Assembly: GCA_019413955.1 (NCBI GenBank)
Contig: DXMX01000028.1
Span: 11,243 to 18,748 of the forward strand
Origin: Collinsella sp.
GTDB taxonomy: Bacteria; Actinomycetota; Coriobacteriia; Coriobacteriales; Coriobacteriaceae
Direction: 5' to 3'
Length of the DNA: 7,506 bases
Both the position numbers and the translations under genes were made by a program. How positions within the stretch are numbered: the stretch's first letter is position 1; each line of letters opens with the position of its first letter. Shown here piece by piece: positions 1 to 5,385 of this stretch. Under the pieces are notes generated by a model. The model did not search any database and was not told the DNA's origin. It was given only the letters and a program-made list of their open reading frames with translations.

Positions 1-1
1 C

Positions 2-412
2 TTTATGGGCGTCTCCTCCATCACCACCTTCGTCGAGTCCACCTCTGGCGCTGCCGACGGCGGCCGCACGGGCCTCACCTCCGTCACCACCGGCGTGCTG
101 TTCATTCTCGCCGCGTTCTTCTCCCCCATCGTCACCATCGTTTCCAGCGCCGCCACCTGCGGTGCTCTGGTCTACGTCGGCTACCTCATGATGAGCGAGG
201 CCTCCGAGATCGACTGGTCCGACGTGTCGCAGGGTTTCCCGGCGTTCATGATTGTCGCCGGCGTGCCCTTCACCTACTCCATCTCTGCCGGCATTGGTCT
301 GGGCTTTATCGCCTACGTGATCGTCGCGCTCTTTAAGGGCGAGGCCTCCAAGATCAAGCCGCTCATGTGGATCGCAGCCCTCGCCTTCCTCGTCTACTTC
401 TTTGTAGCGTAA
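2..412 (+). CDS. AzgA/PbuG-type adenine/guanine/hypoxanthine permease, C-terminal part (5' end outside window)
   Basis: This is an integral-membrane, probably proton-coupled, nucleobase transporter of the NCS2 superfamily, AzgA/PbuG branch, which imports purine bases. Only about the last 136 residues are visible. The frame is open to the left edge, so the ATG at position 5 is an internal Met. The piece carries the family's hallmark 'TTFVEST.GAADGGRTGLTSVTTGVLF' region, then 'FFSPI', then 'EIDWSDVSQGFPAF' and 'PFTYSISAGIGLGFIAYV', matching PbuG-like proteins in order. It contains several hydrophobic transmembrane segments and ends WIAALAFLVYFFVA-stop. A hairpin terminator follows 26 nt after the stop. 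The last 14 codons, stop and terminator are duplicated at 2418-2521. Family assignment is strong; the exact substrate (guanine/hypoxanthine or adenine) cannot be read from this fragment. Confidence 0.9.
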   Translation, partial: FMGVSSITTFVESTSGAADGGRTGLTSVTTGVLFILAAFFSPIVTIVSSAATCGALVYVGYLMMSEASEIDWSDVSQGFPAFMIVAGVPFTYSISAGIGLGFIAYVIVALFKGEASKIKPLMWIAALAFLVYFFVA

Positions 413-438
413 CGGAAAAGCTGCCAAAGCAGAACACC

Positions 439-477
439 AAAGCGCGGAGTCGCATCGAGCGGCCCCGCGCTTTTCTT
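439..477 (+). terminator. Rho-independent terminator of the purine permease
   Basis: A 9-bp stem pairs AAAGCGCGG (439-447) with CCGCGCTTT (465-473) around a 17-nt loop, followed by a T-rich tail (TTTTCTTTT from 471). It lies 26 nt after the permease stop. A near-identical copy stands at 2489-2527, after the first surface-protein gene. Confidence 0.85.
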
Positions 478-523
478 TTAAAGCCAGGCAACGCACGGAC
501 GCGCGATGTATTGCTTCCCAAGT

Positions 524-603
524 TTTGGACATTTTGCCCTCCAAACGGCACTACCGCCGGCTACATCCTGCAGATATGCTGGGCGTAATCGCATAGGCCC
601 TAT
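524..603 (+). promoter_or_regulatory. Conserved control region upstream of the first surface-protein gene
   Basis: Three elements recur at matching places upstream of the paralogue. First, a 32-nt block (530-561) is identical in both copies. It overlaps an inverted repeat TTTGGA (524-529) / TCCAAA (540-545) and a small CGGC-ACTACC-GCCG hairpin (546-559). Second, ATATGCTG (574-581) is a candidate -10-like element (TATGCT, 4 of 6 matches to TATAAT), but no convincing -35 lies 17 nt upstream. Third, ATAGG-C-CCTAT (593-603) is a perfect 11-bp palindrome just upstream of the ribosome binding site. Conservation is seen directly; a regulatory role is inferred. Confidence 0.5.
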
Positions 604-609
604 GAGGAT

Positions 610-614
610 GGGAG
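610..614 (+). promoter_or_regulatory. Ribosome binding site deciding the start at 620
   Basis: GGGAG sits 5 nt before the ATG at 620. The in-frame ATGs further upstream (506, 602, 608) have no comparable purine-rich site. The arrangement GGGAG-N5-ATG is repeated at 2657-2667 in the paralogue. Confidence 0.7.
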
Positions 615-619
615 TAACC

Positions 620-2395
620 ATGGCCGCCTTGTTCACGACCCCCAAGCGCAATGACAAAACCTCTGGAGCCCATTTTGTCGAGCCCGACGTGCGCCGTCGC
701 ACGCTGCTCGCACACGGCAGCTGGCGCCGCGTGACACGCCGCATCGTCTGCGGCCTGGCCTGCGCGCTCACGGTGAGCTCGCTGCTCATGCCGAGCGTCT
801 CGCTCGCGGCGGAGTGGGTGGACGTCGGCGGCGTCCGCCACGAAGCGGCCGCGGGGCCCGCGGGAGACGCCGCCGGCACCTGGAGCTGGGACGGCGCCAA
901 CGACATGAAGCTCAACGGCTATAACGGCGGCGCGATCGAGGCAGCGGGCAAGCTCAACGTGAGCTACGAGGGCGACAACATCGTCACTAACGGCGACGGC
1001 CGCGGCATCAAGGTTAAGGATGGCGCGAACGAGAACGCCGAGCTTAATATTCAGGGCGACGCGTCCAGCACGCTCAACGTGACATCTTCTCGTGACGCCA
1101 TCACTTCCGTCGGCAGCATCAACATCGACGGCGCTGGCACTGTCAACGCCACGAGCACCGAGCACGATGCCATCGATGCCGGGGGCGATGTCACCATCAA
1201 GGGCTCGGGAAACGTTAACGCCACGGGCGATTCGGATGGCATCAGGGCCGACGGCAACATCACGATCGACAACAGCGGAACCGTCACCGCCAAGGCCACC
1301 GAGGATCAGGGTATCGATGCTAACGAGAACCTCATCATAAAGGGCGGCGGCAAGGTAGAGGCAAGCTCTATCAAAGACAATGCGATTTGGGCCGACGGCA
1401 ACATCGAGATCTCGGGTGGCAGCCAGGTCAAGGCAAGCTCCGAGGAAGACGCCACCATCGACGGTAAAAACAGCCTCACGGTCACGAACGCTTCCCTCAA
1501 CGCAAGTGGCGTTGGGTATGGCATCTATGTCTACAAGGGCATCACGTTCGATGGCGCAACCGTAACGGTCCGTGCAAGTGCAGGGAACGATGAAGCCAGC
1601 GCCCTCTTCACCGACGAGGACGACATCGTCATCAAGAACGGCTCGATCGTGGATGCGTTCGCAGAAGGCCAGTTCTCGACCGCAATCTTCACCAGAAACT
1701 ACTACCCCAACGAAGCGGGTGGTCACATCTACATTAGTGACTCCGTTGTCAAGGCTATAGCCCGCTATGTCGAGTCCGGTAGCGACGGCCCCGATCACTA
1801 CAGCAACGACCAAAGTGGCGCGGTCATTCCCGAGCATAGGGGCATGAACATCGGCATCTTTGCCCGGACCAAGGAGGGCATCACGCCCGCGACCATCTCG
1901 ATTGTCCGCAGTAAGGTCATAGCTGAGGGAGACACGGCGGCAATCTTCGCCCTTGCCGTGAGCGCGGACGGCGAGACAATCGGCACCATCGAGATCGAAG
2001 GCGCTCCCATACAGACGCCCACAGGCGGCAAGATCATTGGCTATCGCAACAAGGAAGAACTCGATGACGGCATCTTCTACGTGGTGGGTCAAACCATCGG
2101 CACGGGCGACGCTGTGATCGACTCCCCCTATAACGAAGCTGTCGCCAAGAGCACGGTCATCGCGCCTCCCGAGGAGATCAAACCCGAGGAGAAGCCAGGC
2201 GAGACCAAGCCCGAGGGTTCCAAGTCCGAGGGCACGAAGACGACCAAGACCGTTGCAGTTGCAGCCACGGGAGCCAAGATCGCCGGCAAACTCGCAGCAA
2301 CCGGCGACGCCTCGAGCGCAGCCATCGTGGCAGCCGCCCTTGCGGGAACAGCCGCCATCGCCGCGGGCGCCGTGGTGAGCCGCAAGCGCTCGTAA
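620..2395 (+). CDS. Secreted, wall-anchored beta-helix (carbohydrate-binding-like) surface protein, copy 1
   Basis: This encodes a predicted 591-residue extracellular protein. Residues 1-41 are a long basic leader, residues 42-64 are the hydrophobic core ending SLAA (cleavage near 63-65). A 'GTWSWDG..DMKLNGYNGG' module follows at about 86-104. A solenoid occupies about 110-510; residues 158-277 form five consecutive 24-residue repeats of the type D-x-I-x-A-x-G-x-I-x-I-x-G-x-G-x-V-x-A, as expected for a right-handed parallel beta-helix. A Pro/Lys/Glu/Thr-rich linker (515-550) is followed by L558-A-A-T-G-D, a hydrophobic stretch and the basic tail SRKRS: a sortase sorting signal with Ala in place of Pro. 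The fold resembles the carbohydrate-binding Cthe_2159-like family known to bind pectic polymers; ligand and role here are inference. The start is set by GGGAG at 610. It is paralogous to 2667-4451. Adhesin or glycan-binding fibre is the best guess; no catalytic motif is visible. Confidence 0.8.
   Translation: MAALFTTPKRNDKTSGAHFVEPDVRRRTLLAHGSWRRVTRRIVCGLACALTVSSLLMPSVSLAAEWVDVGGVRHEAAAGPAGDAAGTWSWDGANDMKLNGYNGGAIEAAGKLNVSYEGDNIVTNGDGRGIKVKDGANENAELNIQGDASSTLNVTSSRDAITSVGSINIDGAGTVNATSTEHDAIDAGGDVTIKGSGNVNATGDSDGIRADGNITIDNSGTVTAKATEDQGIDANENLIIKGGGKVEASSIKDNAIWADGNIEISGGSQVKASSEEDATIDGKNSLTVTNASLNASGVGYGIYVYKGITFDGATVTVRASAGNDEASALFTDEDDIVIKNGSIVDAFAEGQFSTAIFTRNYYPNEAGGHIYISDSVVKAIARYVESGSDGPDHYSNDQSGAVIPEHRGMNIGIFARTKEGITPATISIVRSKVIAEGDTAAIFALAVSADGETIGTIEIEGAPIQTPTGGKIIGYRNKEELDDGIFYVVGQTIGTGDAVIDSPYNEAVAKSTVIAPPEEIKPEEKPGETKPEGSKSEGTKTTKTVAVAATGAKIAGKLAATGDASSAAIVAAALAGTAAIAAGAVVSRKRS
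1091..1450 (+). repeat. Five in-frame 72-bp repeats coding for beta-helix rungs (copy 1)
   Basis: Residues 158-277 divide exactly into five 24-residue units starting RDAITS, HDAIDA, DGIRAD, QGIDAN and NAIWAD. Each has an alternating hydrophobic pattern, a Gly turn and a closing V-x-A-[ST] strand. A shorter sixth unit (ATIDGK, 278-299) and a seventh (YGIYVY) continue with changed length. The DNA repeats are diverged, so this is a protein solenoid rather than a slippage-prone DNA repeat. Confidence 0.75.
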
Positions 2396-2416
2396 ACACT
2401 TTTTCGCACGGGACGG

Positions 2417-2462
2417 GTGGATCGCGGCCCTTGCCTTCCTCGTCTACTTCTTCGTAGCGTAA
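2417..2462 (+). pseudogene. Relic of the purine permease 3' end between the two surface-protein genes
   Basis: Positions 2418-2462 read W-I-A-A-L-A-F-L-V-Y-F-F-V-A-stop, exactly the last 14 residues and stop of the permease at 368-412. No permease sequence precedes it: homology stops at G2417. The three base differences from the intact copy are all synonymous (GCA/GCG, CTC/CTT, TTT/TTC). It marks the junction of the tandem duplication and cannot be expressed as a protein on its own. Confidence 0.9.
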
Positions 2463-2488
2463 GGGCAAGGCTGCAAAAGCTGAACAAT

Positions 2489-2527
2489 AAAGCGCGGAGT
2501 CGCCATGCGGCCCCGCGCTTTTCTTTT
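2489..2527 (+). terminator. Duplicated permease terminator, now downstream of surface-protein copy 1
   Basis: The same 9-bp stem AAAGCGCGG (2489-2497) / CCGCGCTTT (2513-2521) is present with a 15-nt loop and a TTTTCTTTT tail. It is the paralogue of the hairpin at 439-477. The first surface-protein gene has no nearer terminator, so transcripts from it probably end here, 94 nt past its stop, insulating the second gene. Confidence 0.85.
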
Positions 2528-2570
2528 AGCGCCGGTCCCTGCGCCGGCGTGCGGCCTATTTCTCCCCAAT

Positions 2571-2650
2571 TTTGGCCATTTTGCCCTCCAAACGGCACTA
2601 CCGCCGGCAACATCCAGCAGATACGCTGAATCTAGTCGTATAGGCCCTAT
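2571..2650 (+). promoter_or_regulatory. Conserved control region upstream of the second surface-protein gene
   Basis: This is the counterpart of 524-603. The 32-nt identical block is at 2577-2608, with TTTGG upstream and CCAAA inside as an inverted repeat. ATACGCTG (2621-2628) is the candidate -10-like element, and the palindrome ATAGG-C-CCTAT is at 2640-2650. Between the octamer and the palindrome the two copies differ (2629-2639 against 582-592), so what is kept stands out. Its function is inferred. Confidence 0.5.
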
Positions 2651-2656
2651 GAGAAC

Positions 2657-2661
2657 GGGAG
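2657..2661 (+). promoter_or_regulatory. Ribosome binding site deciding the start at 2667
   Basis: GGGAG stands 5 nt before the ATG at 2667, exactly as in the paralogue. The longer reading frame opening at 2505 would begin inside the loop of the terminator hairpin, so it is not a credible start. Confidence 0.7.
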
Positions 2662-2666
2662 CAACC

Positions 2667-4451
2667 ATGGCAGCCTTGTTCACGACCCCCAAACGCAATG
2701 ACACTACCGCCGGAACCCATGTTGCCGAACCCGACGTTCGCCATCGCATAGGACTCGCGCACGGCAGCTGGCGCCACGTGACGCGCCGCATCGTCGTGGG
2801 CGCCGTGTGCGCGCTCACGGTGAGCTCGCTACTCATGCCGAGCGTCTCGCTCGCAGCGGAATGGGTCAAGGTCGGCGGCAACAAGTACAACACCGCGGCG
2901 AGCGACGAGGCCGGTACCTGGTCGTGGGACGGCGCCGACGACTTGAAGCTCAACAACTATAACGGCGGCGAAATCCAGGCCGCAGGCAAGCTCAACGTGA
3001 ATTACTCGGGAACCAACATCGTCACTGCCGAATGGATCGAAAGCATCAACGTTTCTCATGGCACTAACGAGAATGCCGAGCTCAATATCCAAGGCGACGA
3101 GGGCGGCACGCTCAGCGTGACATCTACTGAGGACGCTATCCTCTCCACGGGTAATATCAACATCGACGGAGCCGGATCCGTCAACGCCACGAGCACTGGG
3201 TTTGATGCCATCAATGCCGGAGGTGATCTCGCTATCAAAGGTTCGGGCAACGTCAACGCCACGGGTGCATCGGATGGCATCAGGGCAAACGGCAATATCA
3301 CGATTGACGACAGCGGAGCCGTCACCGCCAGGGCCACCAAGGACAAGGGTATTGGAGCCGACAAGAACCTCACCATCAAGGGTGGCGGGACGGTCGAGGC
3401 AAGCTCAGCCGATGGTGAGGCCCTTTGGAGCGGCGGCAATATCAACATCTCGGACGGCGGCCAGGTCAAGGCAAGCTCCGAGAAAGACGATGCCGTCGAG
3501 GCCAAGGGCAGCCTCGCAGCCACAAACGCCTCCCTCAACGTAAACGGTGTTGAATATGGCGTCTATGCCCACAAGGGCATCACCCTCGATCATGCAAACG
3601 TGACGGTCCGTGCAAGTAAAGGCAGATACGGTGGCGCCAACGCCCTCTTCACCTACCAGGACGACATCGTCGTCAAGAACGGCTCCACCGTGGACGCGTT
3701 TGCGGAAGGCGAGGTTTCGGCTGCATTCTCCACCAGAAACGATCGACCCAACGAGAAGGGTGGCCACATCTACATCAGCGACTCCGTTGTCAAGGCCATA
3801 GCCCGCTATGTCGAGAACGGCGACGGCCCCATCCCCTACAGCGAAAACCAAGATGGCGAGACGAGGCGCGAACCCCAAGGCGAGAACATCGGCATCATCG
3901 CCCAGACCAGCGAGGGCGTCACACCCGCAGTCATCTCGATCATCCGCAGCAAGGTAACGGCCGAAGGAGATACAGCGGCAATCTTTGCCCGTGCCATGAG
4001 CGCTGACGGCAAGACAATCGGCACCATCAAGATTGAGAACGCCGCCATCCAGACGCCCGAAGGCGGCAAGATCATTGACTATCGCAAGCTCCGTGACGGC
4101 ATCTACGAGGCAGGCCAAGCCATCGGCACGGGCGACGCCACGGTCGACTCCCTCTATATCAAAGCAGTCGCCAAAAGTACGACCATCGCACCTCCCGAGG
4201 TAGCCAAGCCGGAAGACCCCAAGCCCGACGAGACCAAGCCCGCAGAAAGCAAGCCCGCGGAGTCCAAGCAGAACCCCAAGCCTGAGGGCTCAAAGCCGAC
4301 CAAGGCCGTTGCGGCTTCAACCACGAAAGCCAAGACTACCGGCGTGCTCGCGGCAACCGGCGACACCTCGGGTGCGGCCATCGTGGCAACCGTCCTTGCG
4401 GGAACAGCCGCTATCGCCGCAGGCACCATGGCGAGCCGTAAGCGTTCTTAG
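2667..4451 (+). CDS. Secreted, wall-anchored beta-helix (carbohydrate-binding-like) surface protein, copy 2
   Basis: This encodes a predicted 594-residue paralogue of the 620-2395 product with the same architecture. A basic leader and hydrophobic signal core end SLAA at 61-64. 'GTWSWDGADDLKLNNYNGG' is at 83-101. Five 24-residue beta-helix rungs occupy 155-274, and the solenoid continues to about 500. A wall-spanning linker (509-548) with a repeated KPAES unit is followed by L561-A-A-T-G-D, a hydrophobic helix and SRKRS. A hand alignment of residues 148-247 with residues 151-250 of copy 1 gives 76 identities in 100. The acidic loop near 385-405 and the linker differ most, whereas the signal peptide, the YISDSVVKAIARYVE segment and the C-terminal signal are nearly unchanged. 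Surface display by a sortase, possibly class E because of LAxTG, is inferred; no sortase gene is in the window. Its ligand is unknown. Confidence 0.8.
   Translation: MAALFTTPKRNDTTAGTHVAEPDVRHRIGLAHGSWRHVTRRIVVGAVCALTVSSLLMPSVSLAAEWVKVGGNKYNTAASDEAGTWSWDGADDLKLNNYNGGEIQAAGKLNVNYSGTNIVTAEWIESINVSHGTNENAELNIQGDEGGTLSVTSTEDAILSTGNINIDGAGSVNATSTGFDAINAGGDLAIKGSGNVNATGASDGIRANGNITIDDSGAVTARATKDKGIGADKNLTIKGGGTVEASSADGEALWSGGNINISDGGQVKASSEKDDAVEAKGSLAATNASLNVNGVEYGVYAHKGITLDHANVTVRASKGRYGGANALFTYQDDIVVKNGSTVDAFAEGEVSAAFSTRNDRPNEKGGHIYISDSVVKAIARYVENGDGPIPYSENQDGETRREPQGENIGIIAQTSEGVTPAVISIIRSKVTAEGDTAAIFARAMSADGKTIGTIKIENAAIQTPEGGKIIDYRKLRDGIYEAGQAIGTGDATVDSLYIKAVAKSTTIAPPEVAKPEDPKPDETKPAESKPAESKQNPKPEGSKPTKAVAASTTKAKTTGVLAATGDTSGAAIVATVLAGTAAIAAGTMASRKRS
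3129..3488 (+). repeat. Five in-frame 72-bp repeats coding for beta-helix rungs (copy 2)
   Basis: Residues 155-274 split into 24-residue units starting EDAILS, FDAINA, DGIRAN, KGIGAD and EALWSG, in register one-to-one with copy 1. The equal number and length of rungs show that no rung has been gained or lost in this block since the duplication. Confidence 0.75.
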
Positions 4452-4508
4452 ACGCCTCTGCGCACATGGCAGCTCCCGCGAAGGCCCCGAGCCCCAGCAC
4501 CGTTTAAC

Positions 4509-4546
4509 AACGCCACCGCCGAGCTCCCCTCCGGCGGTGGCGTTTT
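4509..4546 (+). terminator. Rho-independent terminator of the second surface-protein gene
   Basis: A 13-bp GC-rich stem (4509-4521 with 4532-4544, AACGCCACCGCCG / CGGCGGTGGCGTT) encloses a 10-nt loop and runs into a short T tract (4543-4546). It lies 57 nt after the stop codon and is unrelated in sequence to the duplicated hairpins, so it may be the ancestral 3' boundary of the surface-protein gene. Confidence 0.85.
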
Positions 4547-4575
4547 CCATATGCGTCCGCAGGGGATGCACGAGA

Positions 4576-4608
4576 TTGTCTTTGGTCTAGCCCAACCGGC
4601 ATACGCTG
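4576..4608 (+). promoter_or_regulatory. Weak candidate promoter of the hydrolase gene
   Basis: TTGTCT (4576-4581) could serve as a -35. ATACGCTG (4601-4608) is the same octamer, with one C/T variation, found upstream of both surface-protein genes. The spacing is on the long side, so this is tentative. It sits between the preceding terminator and the hydrolase start, where a promoter is needed. Confidence 0.25.
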
Positions 4609-4658
4609 GCGTGCGACAATTGGGGCTGCCGATATCACAACACTGAGAGAAGCCCGTC

Positions 4659-5324
4659 ATGGAAGCGCATCAAAAGCAGATAACCGTTTATTCGAATCAT
4701 ACGGAAAGCGCGCCTGTCATCTACCTTCCTGTGGTCGTGGGCGACGGCAGCGAGGTTTATAAGTGTTGCCGAGAGCTCGACTGTCCGCCATTCGCCCTCG
4801 TCACCATTGGCGGGCTCGATTGGAATCGCGAGCTGAGCCCCTGGGCATGCGACGGGACCGTACGCGATGCCGAGCCTTTCGGCGGCCAAGCTGCCGGTTT
4901 TCTTGATGAGCTGCTGAATCAGATAATCCCCCAGGTCGAGTCGTCGCTTCCTCAGCCGCCCACCCGGCGCGGCATTGCCGGTTACTCGCTCGCGGGCCTC
5001 TTCGCACTCTGGTCCCTCTGGCAAACCGACGCCTTTGACCGCGCCGCGAGCGCATCGGGGTCGCTATGGTTTCCCGACTTTGTCGACCGTGCCAGCACGG
5101 CCCCTTTTGCCGGCAGCCCGCAAGCCGTCTACCTGTCACTCGGCAAAAAGGAAACCAAGACGCCCAACCGCATGATGCGGCATGTACTCGACGACACACG
5201 CGCAATGGAAGCGTTGCTCGTCGAGCGCGGCATTCCAACAACGCTGGAGCTCAACCCCGGCAATCACTTTGCCCAAACCGACTTACGCATGGCCCGCGGC
5301 ATCCACTGGATACTGACACATTAA
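4659..5324 (+). CDS. Alpha/beta-hydrolase (esterase-like, putative serine hydrolase)
   Basis: This is a 221-residue cytoplasmic protein with no signal peptide, of the esterase-D / ferri-bacillibactin-esterase-like group of alpha/beta-hydrolases. Visible parts are a first strand 'APVIYLPVVVGDG' (18-30), 'FALVTIGGLDW' (45-55), the nucleophile elbow G-Y-S110-L-A-G (108-113), 'SASGSLWFPDF' (131-141), 'VYLSLGKKETKT' (157-168) whose Glu165 is a plausible catalytic acid, and 'NPGNHF' with His203 as the likely catalytic base. The Ser-acid-His order and spacing fit a complete triad. The start at 4659 has the purine-rich AGAGAAG 7 nt upstream. The gene stands alone between two terminators and converges on the uracil permease. 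The substrate is unknown; esters and acyl conjugates are typical of the fold, and nothing nearby (no siderophore genes) specifies one. Confidence 0.85.
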   Translation: MEAHQKQITVYSNHTESAPVIYLPVVVGDGSEVYKCCRELDCPPFALVTIGGLDWNRELSPWACDGTVRDAEPFGGQAAGFLDELLNQIIPQVESSLPQPPTRRGIAGYSLAGLFALWSLWQTDAFDRAASASGSLWFPDFVDRASTAPFAGSPQAVYLSLGKKETKTPNRMMRHVLDDTRAMEALLVERGIPTTLELNPGNHFAQTDLRMARGIHWILTH

Positions 5325-5326
5325 AA

Positions 5327-5370
5327 ATGGTGCCCACACGCATATACGCATGGGCACCATATCTTGTTTT
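5327..5370. terminator. Bidirectional terminator between the convergent hydrolase and uracil permease genes
   Basis: A perfect 10-bp stem ATGGTGCCCA (5327-5336) / TGGGCACCAT (5351-5360) encloses a 14-nt loop. A T-rich tail (ATCTTGTTTT) follows on the + strand, and the run of A at 5323-5327 gives the U tract for the - strand. The hairpin starts only 3 nt after the hydrolase stop and lies 26 nt past the permease stop. Confidence 0.88.
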
Positions 5371-5385
5371 AGCTGAACGCAGCTG

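Larger units (their letters stand above)
367..4451 (+). repeat. Diverged tandem duplication, two units of about 2.05 kb
   Basis: Unit 1 runs from about 367 to just after 2395, and unit 2 from 2417 to just after 4451. Each unit holds, in order: the last 14 codons plus stop of the permease (complete gene only to the left of unit 1), the same hairpin terminator, the same control region, and a surface-protein gene of about 1.78 kb. The offset is 2050 nt at the permease stop, 2047 nt at the two start codons and 2056 nt at the two gene ends, so small indels have accumulated. Similarity between the 3' flanks fades within about 20 nt after each surface-protein stop. Confidence 0.88.

Noticed and set aside
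524..545. TTTGGA/TCCAAA inverted repeat as a recombinase or phase-variation site
   Set aside because: Both copies are in direct orientation, no invertase gene is nearby, and no inverted partner was seen around the promoter. A regulatory reading is simpler.
506..619. In-frame extension upstream of the surface-protein start, also open in copy 2 (2505-2666)
   Set aside because: Similar in-frame peptides (FGHFALQTALPPATS) appear in both copies, but this follows from nucleotide conservation of the control region. In copy 2 the extended frame begins in the loop of a terminator, and neither upstream ATG has a ribosome binding site.
620..760. Twin-arginine export signal in the leader (SWRRVTRRIV)
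   Set aside because: Copy 2 reads SWRHVTRRIV, so the first RR pair is not conserved. The context does not fit the S/T-RR-x-F-L-K pattern, and the following hydrophobic core looks like an ordinary Sec signal.
1091..1450. CRISPR-like or tandem DNA repeat array with 72-bp period
   Set aside because: The units are contiguous, diverged at DNA level and in frame, with no constant repeat and variable spacer pattern. They code for solenoid rungs.
551..2092. 513-codon open frame on the - strand opposite surface-protein copy 1
   Set aside because: It is a shadow of a GC-rich, Asp/Gly/Asn-rich repeat gene. Its product is a low-complexity Asp/Val/Ala/Arg mix with no recognisable domain and no ribosome binding site. 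The + strand frame has signal peptide, repeats and sorting signal, and is conserved in the paralogue.
3405..4118. 237-codon open frame on the - strand opposite surface-protein copy 2
   Set aside because: It is the same kind of shadow frame in the equivalent phase. Its extent does not match the copy 1 shadow, which would be expected if it were a conserved gene.
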